Shown piece after piece: positions 47,095-55,945 of a stretch of 64,000 nt of DNA. Position 1 is the stretch's first letter; every line of letters starts with the position of its first letter. The position numbers and the translations under genes are program-made. A model generated the notes under the pieces. It was not told the DNA's origin and did no database searches. It saw nothing but the letters and a program-made list of their open reading frames with translations. This DNA comes from Pseudarthrobacter siccitolerans (GTDB taxonomy: Bacteria > Actinomycetota > Actinomycetes > Actinomycetales > Micrococcaceae), in contig NZ_JAUSXB010000001.1 of assembly GCF_030823375.1 (NCBI RefSeq), positions 4,092,001-4,156,000 on the forward strand, written 5' to 3'.

Positions 47095-48914
47095 AGCTTG
47101 GCGATCTCGGCTTCGAAGTCGCGTACGACGGCGTGGCGCTTCACCTTGAGCGACGGCGTGAGATGACCTGATTCGACCGTGAGTTCAGCGTCCAGCAGGC
47201 TGAACTTGCGGATGGACTCCGCCTTGGACACGAGCTGGTTCGCCTGGTCCACCGCATCCTGGACAGCGGCCACCACCTGCAGATCGCTGGCCGCCTCGCG
47301 GATGGTCCGGGAAGGCAGGCTCCGCTCCGAGCACCAGTTCGCCAGGCCCTCGGGATCGAGGGTCACCAGGGCTGAGATAAACGGTTTGCCGTCACCCACC
47401 ACCACGGCGTGGCCCACGAGCTGGTGTGCGCGGATTTTTTCCTCGAGCGGCCCGGGCGCCACGTTTTTGCCGCCGGCCGTGACCAGCAGATCCTTTTTGC
47501 GCCCTGTAATGGTGAGGAAGCCCTGCGGGTCCAGTTCCCCGAGATCGCCGGTGCGGAAGAAACCGTCAACAAAAGCCTCGGCGTTCGCGGCCTGGTTGGC
47601 GTGGTAACCCCGGAAGACGCCGATCCCCTTCACCAGGATCTCCCCGTCTTCGGCCACCCGGACGGTAGTGCCCGGGATGGGGATACCCACTGATCCCACC
47701 CGGGTACGCGACGGGGTGTTCGCCGTGCACGGGGCCGTCGTTTCCGTCAGGCCGTACCCTTCCAGCACCGGGATCCCGGCGCCGCGGAAGAAGTGGGCGT
47801 CATCCAGGCCCAGCGGGCTGGCGCCGGAAACGGTGTACCCCACCTGGCCGCCCATGGCCTGGCGGAGCCGCGGGTAGAGCACCCGGTCAAAGATCCCGTG
47901 CCGGATCCGGCACAACAAGCCGGGGCCGTTGCCCTCACCGCGGCTTCGCCGGTCCTCCGCCTTGGAGTACTCAATGGCAGTGGCAGAGGCGGCACTGAAC
48001 AACCGGGCTTTGCCCCCTGCAGCTGCCTTGTGGGCCGCGGCGGCACGTACCTTTTCAAAGATCCGCGGAACCACCAGCAGGAAGGTGGGCCGGAATGAAC
48101 CCAGGTCCTCCAGGAGACCCGCCGCGCCCGGTGAGTGTCCCAGCGTGGCACCGGCGGTCAGGCAGACCACCTGCACTGCGCGGGCCAGCACATGGGCGAG
48201 CGGCAGGAACATCAACGTCCGGGCCTGATCCTGGAGCAGCAGCTCCGGAAGGAAGGCAACGATGTTCTTGGCTACCAGGGCGAAGTTGCCGTGCGTGATT
48301 TCGCACCCTTTGGGCTTGCCTGTGGTTCCGGAGGTGTAGACCAGGGAAGCGACGTCGTCCAGCACCGCCTTGCTCCGGTGCCGTTCCAGCTCGGCATCGG
48401 TGACACCCATGCCTGCAGCGGCAAGGCTCGCGAGATTGGGGGCATCGCCGTCGGAATCCATCCGGACCACGTTGACCAGGCGGTCCCGCAGCAGGGGCGA
48501 GCCCGCCAGGACAGCCGTTACAAGCCCCGCCTTGCCGCGGTCCTGCGCGAACACGCGCCGGACGCCGGCGTCGTGCAGGATCCACTCCACCTGGCTTGCG
48601 GAGGACGTTTCATAGATGGGAACGGTCACGCCGCCGGCAAACCAGATGGCGAAATCCACCAGCGTCCACTCATAGGAGGTAGCCGACATCACAGCTACGG
48701 TGTCACCGGGCTCGAGCCCGCCCGCGATGAGGCCCTTGGCAAGGGCGCTGACGTCCTGCAGGAATTTCTGCGCCGGCACATCCACCCAACCGTTGGGCCC
48801 CTTGCGCCGGTACAGGGCATGGGCAGGGTTGGCCGCCTGCCGCTCCAGTAACAGGTCCGTGACGTTGCTGGCAGCGTCAAGCTCAACCAGCAGTTCCGTG
48901 CTCGCTTCTCTCAC
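47085..48914 (-). CDS. AMP-dependent long-chain fatty-acid CoA ligase (FadD15-like)
   Basis: 609 residues. ANL-superfamily motifs are LVYTSGTTGKPKGCEITHGN (P-loop, about residue 175), GYGLTETTAP, RTGDLGELDPQGFLTITGRKKDL and a C-terminal lysine segment. It activates fatty acids with ATP and CoA for beta-oxidation or lipid synthesis. GTG at 48914 with GGAGA 6 nt upstream; the frame runs further upstream into the mannosyltransferase gene antiframe without a start signal. Lies 67 bp after the O-mannosyltransferase gene on the same strand and may be co-transcribed. Confidence 0.92.
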   Translation of the reverse strand: MREASTELLVELDAASNVTDLLLERQAANPAHALYRRKGPNGWVDVPAQKFLQDVSALAKGLIAGGLEPGDTVAVMSATSYEWTLVDFAIWFAGGVTVPIYETSSASQVEWILHDAGVRRVFAQDRGKAGLVTAVLAGSPLLRDRLVNVVRMDSDGDAPNLASLAAAGMGVTDAELERHRSKAVLDDVASLVYTSGTTGKPKGCEITHGNFALVAKNIVAFLPELLLQDQARTLMFLPLAHVLARAVQVVCLTAGATLGHSPGAAGLLEDLGSFRPTFLLVVPRIFEKVRAAAAHKAAAGGKARLFSAASATAIEYSKAEDRRSRGEGNGPGLLCRIRHGIFDRVLYPRLRQAMGGQVGYTVSGASPLGLDDAHFFRGAGIPVLEGYGLTETTAPCTANTPSRTRVGSVGIPIPGTTVRVAEDGEILVKGIGVFRGYHANQAANAEAFVDGFFRTGDLGELDPQGFLTITGRKKDLLVTAGGKNVAPGPLEEKIRAHQLVGHAVVVGDGKPFISALVTLDPEGLANWCSERSLPSRTIREAASDLQVVAAVQDAVDQANQLVSKAESIRKFSLLDAELTVESGHLTPSLKVKRHAVVRDFEAEIAKLYA

Positions 48915-48981
48915 AGCAGGTCTCCGTTCCGCTGCCACGCCGCGGGCAGCGGCTCCTTCGGGGGTCTTCTGACATCCTGCC

Positions 48982-50709
48982 CTAGATCCAGGACGGCATC
49001 CACATACGAAGCCTCCACTCCTGGTACTGGATGATCTCGGCGGCCCAGACCGGATAGAAGAAGGCGGAGAGCAGCATTGCCGCCGCGACAAACACCACCA
49101 ACACATACAGGCCGGACCGCCGGCGCCAGGGCGGATCCGTCGTTTTCCCCAGGACCAGCCCCAGGCAGTAGACCAGCGCCAACAGCAGGAACGGCTCGAA
49201 GGACACCGCGTAGAAGTAGAACATGGTCCGTTCGGGGTACATAAACCAGGGCAGGTATCCGGCGGCCATGCCCGCCAGCACGGCTCCGGCCCGCCAGTCA
49301 CGGCGTCCAGCCCACCAGAACAGGAGCACCACCAGCGAAATGGCGGCCGTCCACCAGATCAACGGATTCCCTACGGACAGGATGGCGGCCGTACACCGGT
49401 CAAAGTCGCAGCCGGGGGTACCGCGCTCGGGGGATTCGTAAAAGAACGACGTCGGCCGGCCCATCACCAGCCAGCTCCAGGCACTTGCCTCATAGGGGTG
49501 TTCCGAACCCAGGCCCTGATGGAACTTGTACGCCTCCAGGTGGTAGTGCGCGAGGGACCGGACCGAGTCCGGCAGCCATCCCCATTCCGCGGAAGGATTG
49601 CTTTGCGCCCAGCGGCGGAAGTAGGCGTCCTCCGACCGGAACCAGCCCGTCCAGCTCGCGGCGTAAACCACCGCGGCAACCGGAACCGTGCCCAGGAAGG
49701 CTGGAACGCCGTCCCTGATGATGCCGCCGCTGATCCAGCCGCGGATGCCAGCAACCCGGCGCGCGCTGAGGTCCCACAGCACGGTAAGGACGCCAAATCC
49801 GGCAAGGAAGAACAGCCCGGACCACTTGGTTCCCACGGCGAGCCCCAGGCAGACGCCTGCAGCGATCCGCCACCAGCGGATGCCCAGCCAGGGCCCGGAC
49901 AGGAGCTGCGCCGGAGTGGGACGTCCCCCGCTGGCGTCCGCTGCACGGGCAAGCCGGGCGGCCAGCCGCCGTCGTCCGTCATCCCGGTCGAGCAGCAGGG
50001 CACCGAACGCCGCAAGGACCCAAAACATCAGGAAGATGTCCAGCAGCGACGTCCGGGACATCACCAGGTGGTGGCCGTCCACGGCCAGCAGGAGGCCGGC
50101 GGCTCCCGCCAGCGGCAGGGACCCGAAGAGCTTCAGCGCGATGAGCGACAGGAGCAGGATGGACAGGGTGCCCGCCAGGGCCGCGGAGAAGCGCCAGCCA
50201 AAGGAATTGTCCGCGCCGAAGAGCCACATGCCAGCGGCTATCATCCACTTTCCCGCCGGGGGATGGACAACATATTCGGGGGTGTTCAGGAGCACGCCGG
50301 GGTTGCCGGCGTTGAAAGAATCATTGGCTTTGTCCGGCCACGCCCGTTCGTAGCCGCTCATAAGGAGCGAGTAGGCATCCTTGACGTAGTAGGTCTCGTC
50401 GAAGACGAGCTTGTGCGGGCTCTCCAGCCGGACGAACCGGAGAACCCCGCCTGCGACGGCCGTCAGGACCGGAACCAGCAGGAACCACAACCGCAGTGAC
50501 GGCGGGTAGTCCCGCCATTGGTGCGGACGGTCCAGCAGCCGGGCCCGCAGGGATTCAACGGTAAAAGCCTCGGCTGGCCGGGTGATCCACGAACGGACCG
50601 GGGCGTTTCCGGGCTGGCCGCCGGCTCCTGGCGGGCTTTTAGTGGACGCCGCAGGTGTGGCGTGTCCGGCCCCGGCTGGCCGCGTCGAGGTCTGCGTCAC
50701 GAGCCCCAT
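48982..50709 (-). CDS. Dolichyl-phosphate-mannose--protein mannosyltransferase (GT39)
   Basis: 575 residues with about ten membrane helices. It transfers mannose from polyprenyl-phosphate-mannose to Ser/Thr of secreted proteins during Sec export. The GT39 catalytic loop is DETYYVKDAYSLLMSGYE (Asp-Glu, about residue 85), followed by HPPAGKWMIAAGMW; the C-terminal WMPSWI is usual. The gene is divergent from rsmI, the same arrangement as Rv1002c/Rv1003 in M. tuberculosis. ATG at 50709 with AAAAGG upstream. A far longer open frame extends antisense through rsmI and is not credible. Confidence 0.92.
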   Translation of the reverse strand: MGLVTQTSTRPAGAGHATPAASTKSPPGAGGQPGNAPVRSWITRPAEAFTVESLRARLLDRPHQWRDYPPSLRLWFLLVPVLTAVAGGVLRFVRLESPHKLVFDETYYVKDAYSLLMSGYERAWPDKANDSFNAGNPGVLLNTPEYVVHPPAGKWMIAAGMWLFGADNSFGWRFSAALAGTLSILLLSLIALKLFGSLPLAGAAGLLLAVDGHHLVMSRTSLLDIFLMFWVLAAFGALLLDRDDGRRRLAARLARAADASGGRPTPAQLLSGPWLGIRWWRIAAGVCLGLAVGTKWSGLFFLAGFGVLTVLWDLSARRVAGIRGWISGGIIRDGVPAFLGTVPVAAVVYAASWTGWFRSEDAYFRRWAQSNPSAEWGWLPDSVRSLAHYHLEAYKFHQGLGSEHPYEASAWSWLVMGRPTSFFYESPERGTPGCDFDRCTAAILSVGNPLIWWTAAISLVVLLFWWAGRRDWRAGAVLAGMAAGYLPWFMYPERTMFYFYAVSFEPFLLLALVYCLGLVLGKTTDPPWRRRSGLYVLVVFVAAAMLLSAFFYPVWAAEIIQYQEWRLRMWMPSWI

Positions 50710-50754
50710 GCTACCTTTTGCGGCTGGCAGCGCCCGCAGCAGTAGGCTGGTGGC

Positions 50755-51693
50755 GTGGATCCTAACCCCAGCACCTTCCCTGATTCCGGCACTGCAACCC
50801 CCGGCCGGGCCGGTGGAGAGCCCGCAGGGGATACGGGAGCGGTCGTGGCACCAGGGCCGGGGGCCGGGCGGATCGTGCTCGCCGCCACACCGATCGGCAA
50901 CACCGGCGATGCCTCGGCCCGCCTGGTGGAACTGCTGGCGACGGCGGACATCGTTGCCGCCGAGGACACCCGACGGCTGCACCGCCTGGTCCAGAGCCTG
51001 GGGGTCACAGTGGCCGGCCGGGTCATCAGCTATCACGAGCACAACGAGGCAGCCAAGACTGCTGAGCTCCTCGACCAGGTCAGGGCGGGTAAGACACTCG
51101 TTATGGTCACCGACGCGGGAATGCCCGCAGTATCCGATCCTGGCTTCCGGTTGGTGGAAGGCGCCGTGGCCGCAGGCCTGGCCGTCACTGCCGTCCCTGG
51201 ACCATCGGCGGTCCTGACAGCCCTGGCGCTGTCCGGCCTGCCCACCGACCGCTTCTGTTTTGAAGGATTCCTGCCGCGGAAGGCCGGCGAAAGAGCCTCG
51301 CGCCTTGCGGACCTTGCCGGAGAGCGGCGGACCATGGTGTTCTTCGAGGCACCGCACCGGCTCGAAGCGATGCTGCGGGCCCTGCGGGAACGCTTCGGAC
51401 CCGACCGCCGCATCGCCGTATGCCGCGAACTGACCAAGACCTATGAAGAAGTGATCCGCGGGTCCCTGGGCGAACTCCTGCAATGGGTTGAGGGCACCGA
51501 GGTCCGCGGTGAGATCGCCGTTGTCCTGGCGGGGGCACCCGAGCAGGCCGCCGGATCGCCGGAGGACCACGTGGCCGCCGTCAATGAACTCGTGGCGCAG
51601 GGCATCCGGCTCAAGGAAGCCGTGGCTGCGGTGGCTGAGGATGTCCGGGTGAGCAAACGGGAGCTTTATTCGGCAGTGTTGGCTGCCCGCTGA
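50755..51693 (+). CDS. rsmI: 16S rRNA (cytidine(1402)-2'-O)-methyltransferase
   Basis: SAM-dependent 2'-O-methylation of C1402 in the ribosomal P site. 312 residues. The N-terminal ~40 are a Pro/Gly-rich extension, then the tetrapyrrole-methylase fold with LAATPIGNTGDASAR, VAAEDTRRL, ISYHEHNE, VTDAGMPAVSDPG and FCFEGFLPRK. GTG at 50755 follows TAGGCT (50743-50748) by 6 nt, so the mRNA is probably leaderless. Divergent from the mannosyltransferase. Confidence 0.95.
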   Translation: MDPNPSTFPDSGTATPGRAGGEPAGDTGAVVAPGPGAGRIVLAATPIGNTGDASARLVELLATADIVAAEDTRRLHRLVQSLGVTVAGRVISYHEHNEAAKTAELLDQVRAGKTLVMVTDAGMPAVSDPGFRLVEGAVAAGLAVTAVPGPSAVLTALALSGLPTDRFCFEGFLPRKAGERASRLADLAGERRTMVFFEAPHRLEAMLRALRERFGPDRRIAVCRELTKTYEEVIRGSLGELLQWVEGTEVRGEIAVVLAGAPEQAAGSPEDHVAAVNELVAQGIRLKEAVAAVAEDVRVSKRELYSAVLAAR

Positions 51694-51717
51694 GCACGCT
51701 GGCGCCGCCCTCAAGGC

Positions 51718-51735
51718 GCTGTGCAGGTGCACAGC
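51718..51735 (+). terminator. Probable rsmI terminator
   Basis: GCTGTGCA-GG-TGCACAGC, a perfect 8-bp stem 24 bp after the rsmI stop, followed by CCCTTCCTGTTTT. The rest of the 184-bp gap before the next gene shows no clear promoter. Confidence 0.6.
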
Positions 51736-51877
51736 CCCTTCCTGTTTTGGTAGTGCGTACAGGCGTAGACCGGTTGCGGGCACGGCAGTAGTCTGGCAAC
51801 TAATCAGCCCGTACCACCGCGGCCATCCCGGCCGCTTGCCGGCGGGCTGCAATAACCCTACTGACGAGGGAGTCATC

Positions 51878-53380
51878 GTGACTGTCACTGCACAGCCGGC
51901 CGTTTCCGCAGAACGCGAAAGCGCCCTTTTGGCCTCTGTTCCCACCGGCCTGCTTATCAACGGTGAGTGGCGGGATGCCGCCTCAGGCAAGACGTTCGAC
52001 GTCGAGGACCCTGCCACAGGCAAGGTGCTGTTGAGCATTGCCGACGCCGGCCCGGAGGATGGTGCCGCCGCCCTGGATGCCGCCGCGGCTGCGCAGGAGT
52101 CCTGGGCGAAGGTCCCGTCCCGCGAACGCGGCGAAATCCTGCGCCGCGCCTTCGACCTCGTCACCGAGCGGGCCGAGGACTTCGCCCTGCTGATGACCCT
52201 GGAAATGGGCAAGCCCCTGGCCGAAGCCCGGGGCGAAGTCACCTACGGCGCCGAGTTCCTGCGCTGGTTCTCCGAAGAGGCCGTCCGGGCCTTCGGCCGC
52301 TACTCCGTCTCTCCGGATGGCAAGTCCCGGTTGCTGGTGACCAAGAAGCCCGTGGGCCCCTGCCTGCTGATCACGCCGTGGAACTTCCCGCTGGCCATGG
52401 CCACCCGCAAGATCGCCCCCGCAGTTGCCGCTGGCTGCACCATGGTCCTGAAGTCCGCGAACCTCACGCCGCTGACCTCCCAGCTGTTCGCCGCCGTCAT
52501 GCTGGAGGCCGGCCTGCCCGCCGGCGTCCTGAACGTCATCCCCACGTCCACGGCCGGTGCCACCACCGGCCCGCTGATCAAGGATTCCCGGCTGCGCAAG
52601 CTCTCCTTCACGGGCTCCACCGAGGTGGGACGGCGCCTGCTCGCCGACGCCTCCGAAACCGTCCTGCGCACCTCCATGGAGCTCGGCGGCAACGCCCCGT
52701 TCGTCGTCTTCGAGGACGCTGACCTCGACGCCGCGGTCACGGGTGCCATGCTCGCCAAGCTGCGGAACATGGGCGAGGCCTGCACTGCGGCCAACCGTTT
52801 CATCGTGCACGAATCCGTCGCCGCCGAGTTCGCGGAGAAGTTCGCCGCGAAGATGAAGGAGATGACCACCGCCCGGGGCACGGAGCCGGAGTCCAAGGTG
52901 GGCCCGCTGATCGATGCCAAGAGCCGGGACAAGGTCCACGAACTGGTGTCCGACGCCGTTGCCTCCGGTGCCAAGGCCGTCCTGGGCGGGGGTCCGGTGG
53001 AGGGACCGGGCTACTTCTACCAGCCCACCATCCTCTCCGGCGTCACCGAAGGCACCCGGATCCTTTCCGAGGAGATCTTCGGTCCCGTAGCCCCGATCAC
53101 CACCTTCAGCAGCGAAGACGACGCGGTGCGGCTGGCCAACAACACTGAATACGGGCTGGTTGCCTACGTCTTCACCAAGGACCTCAACCGCGGCATCCGG
53201 ATGGGCGAACGGCTGGAGACCGGCATGCTGGGCCTGAATGCGGGCGTCATCTCCAACGCCGCTGCACCCTTCGGCGGTGTCAAACAGTCCGGCCTGGGCC
53301 GCGAAGGCGGCCTCGAGGGCATCGAGGAATACCTCTACACCCAGTACATCGGCATCGCCGACCCCTACGCCGGGCAGTAG
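51878..53380 (+). CDS. gabD: NAD(P)-dependent succinate-semialdehyde dehydrogenase
   Basis: Oxidises succinic semialdehyde to succinate, ending the GABA/polyamine route into the TCA cycle. 500 residues. Catalytic Glu268 (MELGGN) and Cys302 (GEACTAANRF) are in place, with the cofactor motifs PWNFPLAMATRKIAPA and FTGSTEVG. GabD-like ending GLGREGGLEGIEEYL. GTG at 51878 has GAGGGAG 8 nt upstream. No transaminase or transporter partner is adjacent, so substrate is assigned by family resemblance only. Confidence 0.86.
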   Translation: MTVTAQPAVSAERESALLASVPTGLLINGEWRDAASGKTFDVEDPATGKVLLSIADAGPEDGAAALDAAAAAQESWAKVPSRERGEILRRAFDLVTERAEDFALLMTLEMGKPLAEARGEVTYGAEFLRWFSEEAVRAFGRYSVSPDGKSRLLVTKKPVGPCLLITPWNFPLAMATRKIAPAVAAGCTMVLKSANLTPLTSQLFAAVMLEAGLPAGVLNVIPTSTAGATTGPLIKDSRLRKLSFTGSTEVGRRLLADASETVLRTSMELGGNAPFVVFEDADLDAAVTGAMLAKLRNMGEACTAANRFIVHESVAAEFAEKFAAKMKEMTTARGTEPESKVGPLIDAKSRDKVHELVSDAVASGAKAVLGGGPVEGPGYFYQPTILSGVTEGTRILSEEIFGPVAPITTFSSEDDAVRLANNTEYGLVAYVFTKDLNRGIRMGERLETGMLGLNAGVISNAAAPFGGVKQSGLGREGGLEGIEEYLYTQYIGIADPYAGQ

Positions 53381-53446
53381 CTTCGACTGCCGGCGAAAGC
53401 CGCCGCCTGCCCTGGTGCAGGAGCGCCTGGATCTGGAAGGCCTGTA

Positions 53447-55945
53447 TCAGGAATGTCCGGACCAGCGCGCTGACCAGGTGCGCGCGGCGGCTTTCGCGGC
53501 TTTGCCCGCGGCTGCCCCTGCGGCCTTGAACGTGATCCTGAACGGTGTGGCGAGCAGGCGTGCCAGCCGTCCAACGACCGACGGCGGCAGCCAGAGGGCG
53601 TGCAGCCGCCGCAGGGTGGAGGCGTTGGCCCGGAACGCTGTTTCAACCGCCGCTATGCGGCTGCCGGCCACCCCGTTGGCCAGGGAGGCATTCCGCCCGG
53701 TTCCGGCGTGACCCGCTTCAGGCACCCCGTCCACTATTGGCGGCCCGTACTTTTGGCGTTCGAATTCTGCAGTCAATGCCACCGCGGCGTGGTGCGCGGC
53801 CTCGTCCATTCCGCCCGGTTCCCCCAGCAAAGCTGAGCTGCGGAGCCGGGCCGAGTAGGCCCTCGGCGTCTCGCTCGGCTCTGGCGGCAGGCCATAGTCG
53901 GTCCCCAGGTCCACCATTTCGTTCCATGCCAGCGGCACGGCAGCGGCCGGATCAGCTGCCCTGAGCCGACGTGCCCGGATGCCAGTCCTGACGAGCCGGG
54001 GGGACGCGGCGAGGAGCGCGGCTCCCAGGAGCGCCCCGGTACCGAGCAGCCAGGGCAGGAGCTGGTTTCCGGTGTCAGCGGTTCCGCCCGCCCCCGGAAC
54101 AGGAAGCGGGGCGGCGCTCGGTGCTGGAGCGGGTGCAGGTGTGGCGTCCGGGGTCAGGTCGTCGCCGTTGTCCAGTGAGCCCGGGGACGAGGATGCGGAG
54201 CTTTCCGTGGCGTAGTCGGGCACCACACCACGGGACGGGGTCGGCTCGAACGGGACCCAGCCCAGGCCCTGGAAATAGAGTTCCGGCCAGGCGTGGGCAT
54301 CCCTCGCATCCACTTCATATTCGGGCAGTGCGCCCTGGCCGGCCACTGATACGGTTGCGCCGGTCAGTCTCCCCGGTGCGTATCCGACAGCGATCCGGCT
54401 GGGGATCCCTTCGAGCCTGGCCATCACGGCCATCGCGGAGGCGTAGTGGATGCAGTATCCGCTCTTCTGCTCCAGGAAGTCGGCAAGGACCGAGAGGCCG
54501 TTTCCGTCGTAACCGCCCTGGACCGGGGATTGCAGCGAGTAGGTGAATTGCGCGGACCGCAAGTACTTCTGGATGGCCATCGCCTTGTCGTACGGCGTGG
54601 AGCTTGGACCGGCCACGGTGTCGGCCGTAGTCCGGACGATGTCCGGAACGTTGCCCGGGATCCTGGTGAAGTCGTCCGCGATGCCCTGTACGGGCGCCGA
54701 AGACCTGGCCAGCAGTCCGGCCGTCAGCTTCGGAACGGTGGTGGTGACCAGGTACTCCTGCCGGCGGGAGGTGGTGTCCGTCCCCTTGATGCTCAAAGTG
54801 GCAGGATCCCAGGTCCACCGGCCTTCCAGCCCCCGCACGGATTCCGGCGCGTAAGGAACCGGCAGGTAAGGGCTGGTGAAGGTTCCGGTGTCTATTGCCG
54901 TGAGCAGTTGCTGCTCTTCGGCCACCGCATAACCGGGGTCGATCTCGTTGCCCAGCGGCCGCCGGGAGGCGTTGCGATCATCCGGGCCCCAGGAGTCGCC
55001 GTCGAAATTATCCACGGTGACAGAGCGCAGGTACAGCGGCGTAGGGGAGTTGGTGGCATAGCTGATGCGGCCGCTCCCGGCCGGGGTGCGCAGGCTGTTG
55101 CCCAGCGTGATCATGGGATTCAAACCGGTGGAATTGCCCCATGGATTAATACGGGAGCCTTGGGGAAAGGTGCCCTGGTCGAAGCCGGGGATGGCCAGCG
55201 GCAGCACCAGGGCGGCGGCCACGGCCACAGCCCCGGTCAGGACTGCCCTCCGCCCTTGGCCGGGGCTCCGCGCCGAATCCGCTGGTGTCCGCGGGTCCGG
55301 GACGTACCACTGGCTGCATGCCAGGATCATCAGGTACCCGGCAACAGCGGCAGCGAATCCCCAGAAGCCGACGCTTTGGGGTTTGATCATCGCCGGCACC
55401 ACCATGATGGCGAGCAGTCCCACGCCTGTGGCGGCGGGCATGCCGAGCGGTACGGCCAGCGCGTCCACCAGGATCACGGCCAGGCCCAGAACGGCACAGA
55501 TCACCATCACGATGCCGACATTGGGCGCCACCGGAGCGGTCTCGGAGAGCACTGTTTCGCTGGCGCGGCGGATCAGCCGGTCGAGCTCCGCCAAACTGCC
55601 TCCGGTGGGAATGATGCCCGCGAAGCTGGTGCCGCGGAAGAACGTCAACGTCAGGATGGCACCCAGGGAAAGGAACCCGCCGGCAGTCACCAGCAACGGC
55701 TGCGCCCGGACAGAACGCAAGGCAGCAAGGGTAAGGCTGACCACCAGCACGGTGGTGAAAACCGGCCAGTACCAGGCCCAGCCCCGCAACACACCGTTCA
55801 AGGACAAGGCGGCCCCGGCCACCGCCAGGGCAATGGAGCCCGCCATCACCCACGGGTAGGCGCCCACCCGGCTACGTCCCGCCGGGGGTCCTGCCGGCGG
55901 CTGTTGCCGGCCCGTTCCGGAGCTCCTGGCCGGTGCAATGGTCAA
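53447..55945 (-). CDS. Transglutaminase-like membrane protein (DUF3488/TgpA type)
   Basis: 832 residues. About seven N-terminal membrane helices (to about residue 235) precede an extracytoplasmic transglutaminase-like domain with triad regions KSGYCIHYASAMAVMA (Cys), DAHAWPELYF (His) and the following WVPFEPTP. One more helix and a C-terminal DUF4129-like cytoplasmic part (YGLPPEPSETPRAYSARL) complete it. It probably works with its operon partners MoxR and DUF58 in envelope protein maturation (inferred). Start TTG at 55945 overlaps the DUF58 stop (TTGA), a coupled start. Last gene of the operon. Confidence 0.86.
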   Translation of the reverse strand: MTIAPARSSGTGRQQPPAGPPAGRSRVGAYPWVMAGSIALAVAGAALSLNGVLRGWAWYWPVFTTVLVVSLTLAALRSVRAQPLLVTAGGFLSLGAILTLTFFRGTSFAGIIPTGGSLAELDRLIRRASETVLSETAPVAPNVGIVMVICAVLGLAVILVDALAVPLGMPAATGVGLLAIMVVPAMIKPQSVGFWGFAAAVAGYLMILACSQWYVPDPRTPADSARSPGQGRRAVLTGAVAVAAALVLPLAIPGFDQGTFPQGSRINPWGNSTGLNPMITLGNSLRTPAGSGRISYATNSPTPLYLRSVTVDNFDGDSWGPDDRNASRRPLGNEIDPGYAVAEEQQLLTAIDTGTFTSPYLPVPYAPESVRGLEGRWTWDPATLSIKGTDTTSRRQEYLVTTTVPKLTAGLLARSSAPVQGIADDFTRIPGNVPDIVRTTADTVAGPSSTPYDKAMAIQKYLRSAQFTYSLQSPVQGGYDGNGLSVLADFLEQKSGYCIHYASAMAVMARLEGIPSRIAVGYAPGRLTGATVSVAGQGALPEYEVDARDAHAWPELYFQGLGWVPFEPTPSRGVVPDYATESSASSSPGSLDNGDDLTPDATPAPAPAPSAAPLPVPGAGGTADTGNQLLPWLLGTGALLGAALLAASPRLVRTGIRARRLRAADPAAAVPLAWNEMVDLGTDYGLPPEPSETPRAYSARLRSSALLGEPGGMDEAAHHAAVALTAEFERQKYGPPIVDGVPEAGHAGTGRNASLANGVAGSRIAAVETAFRANASTLRRLHALWLPPSVVGRLARLLATPFRITFKAAGAAAGKAAKAAARTWSARWSGHS

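Noticed and set aside
50710-52242. Long leftward open frame upstream of the O-mannosyltransferase, antisense to rsmI and gabD
   Set aside because: Composition is that of an antisense frame of a high-GC gene, it covers two well-supported genes on the other strand, and the ATG at 50709 gives the normal family length.
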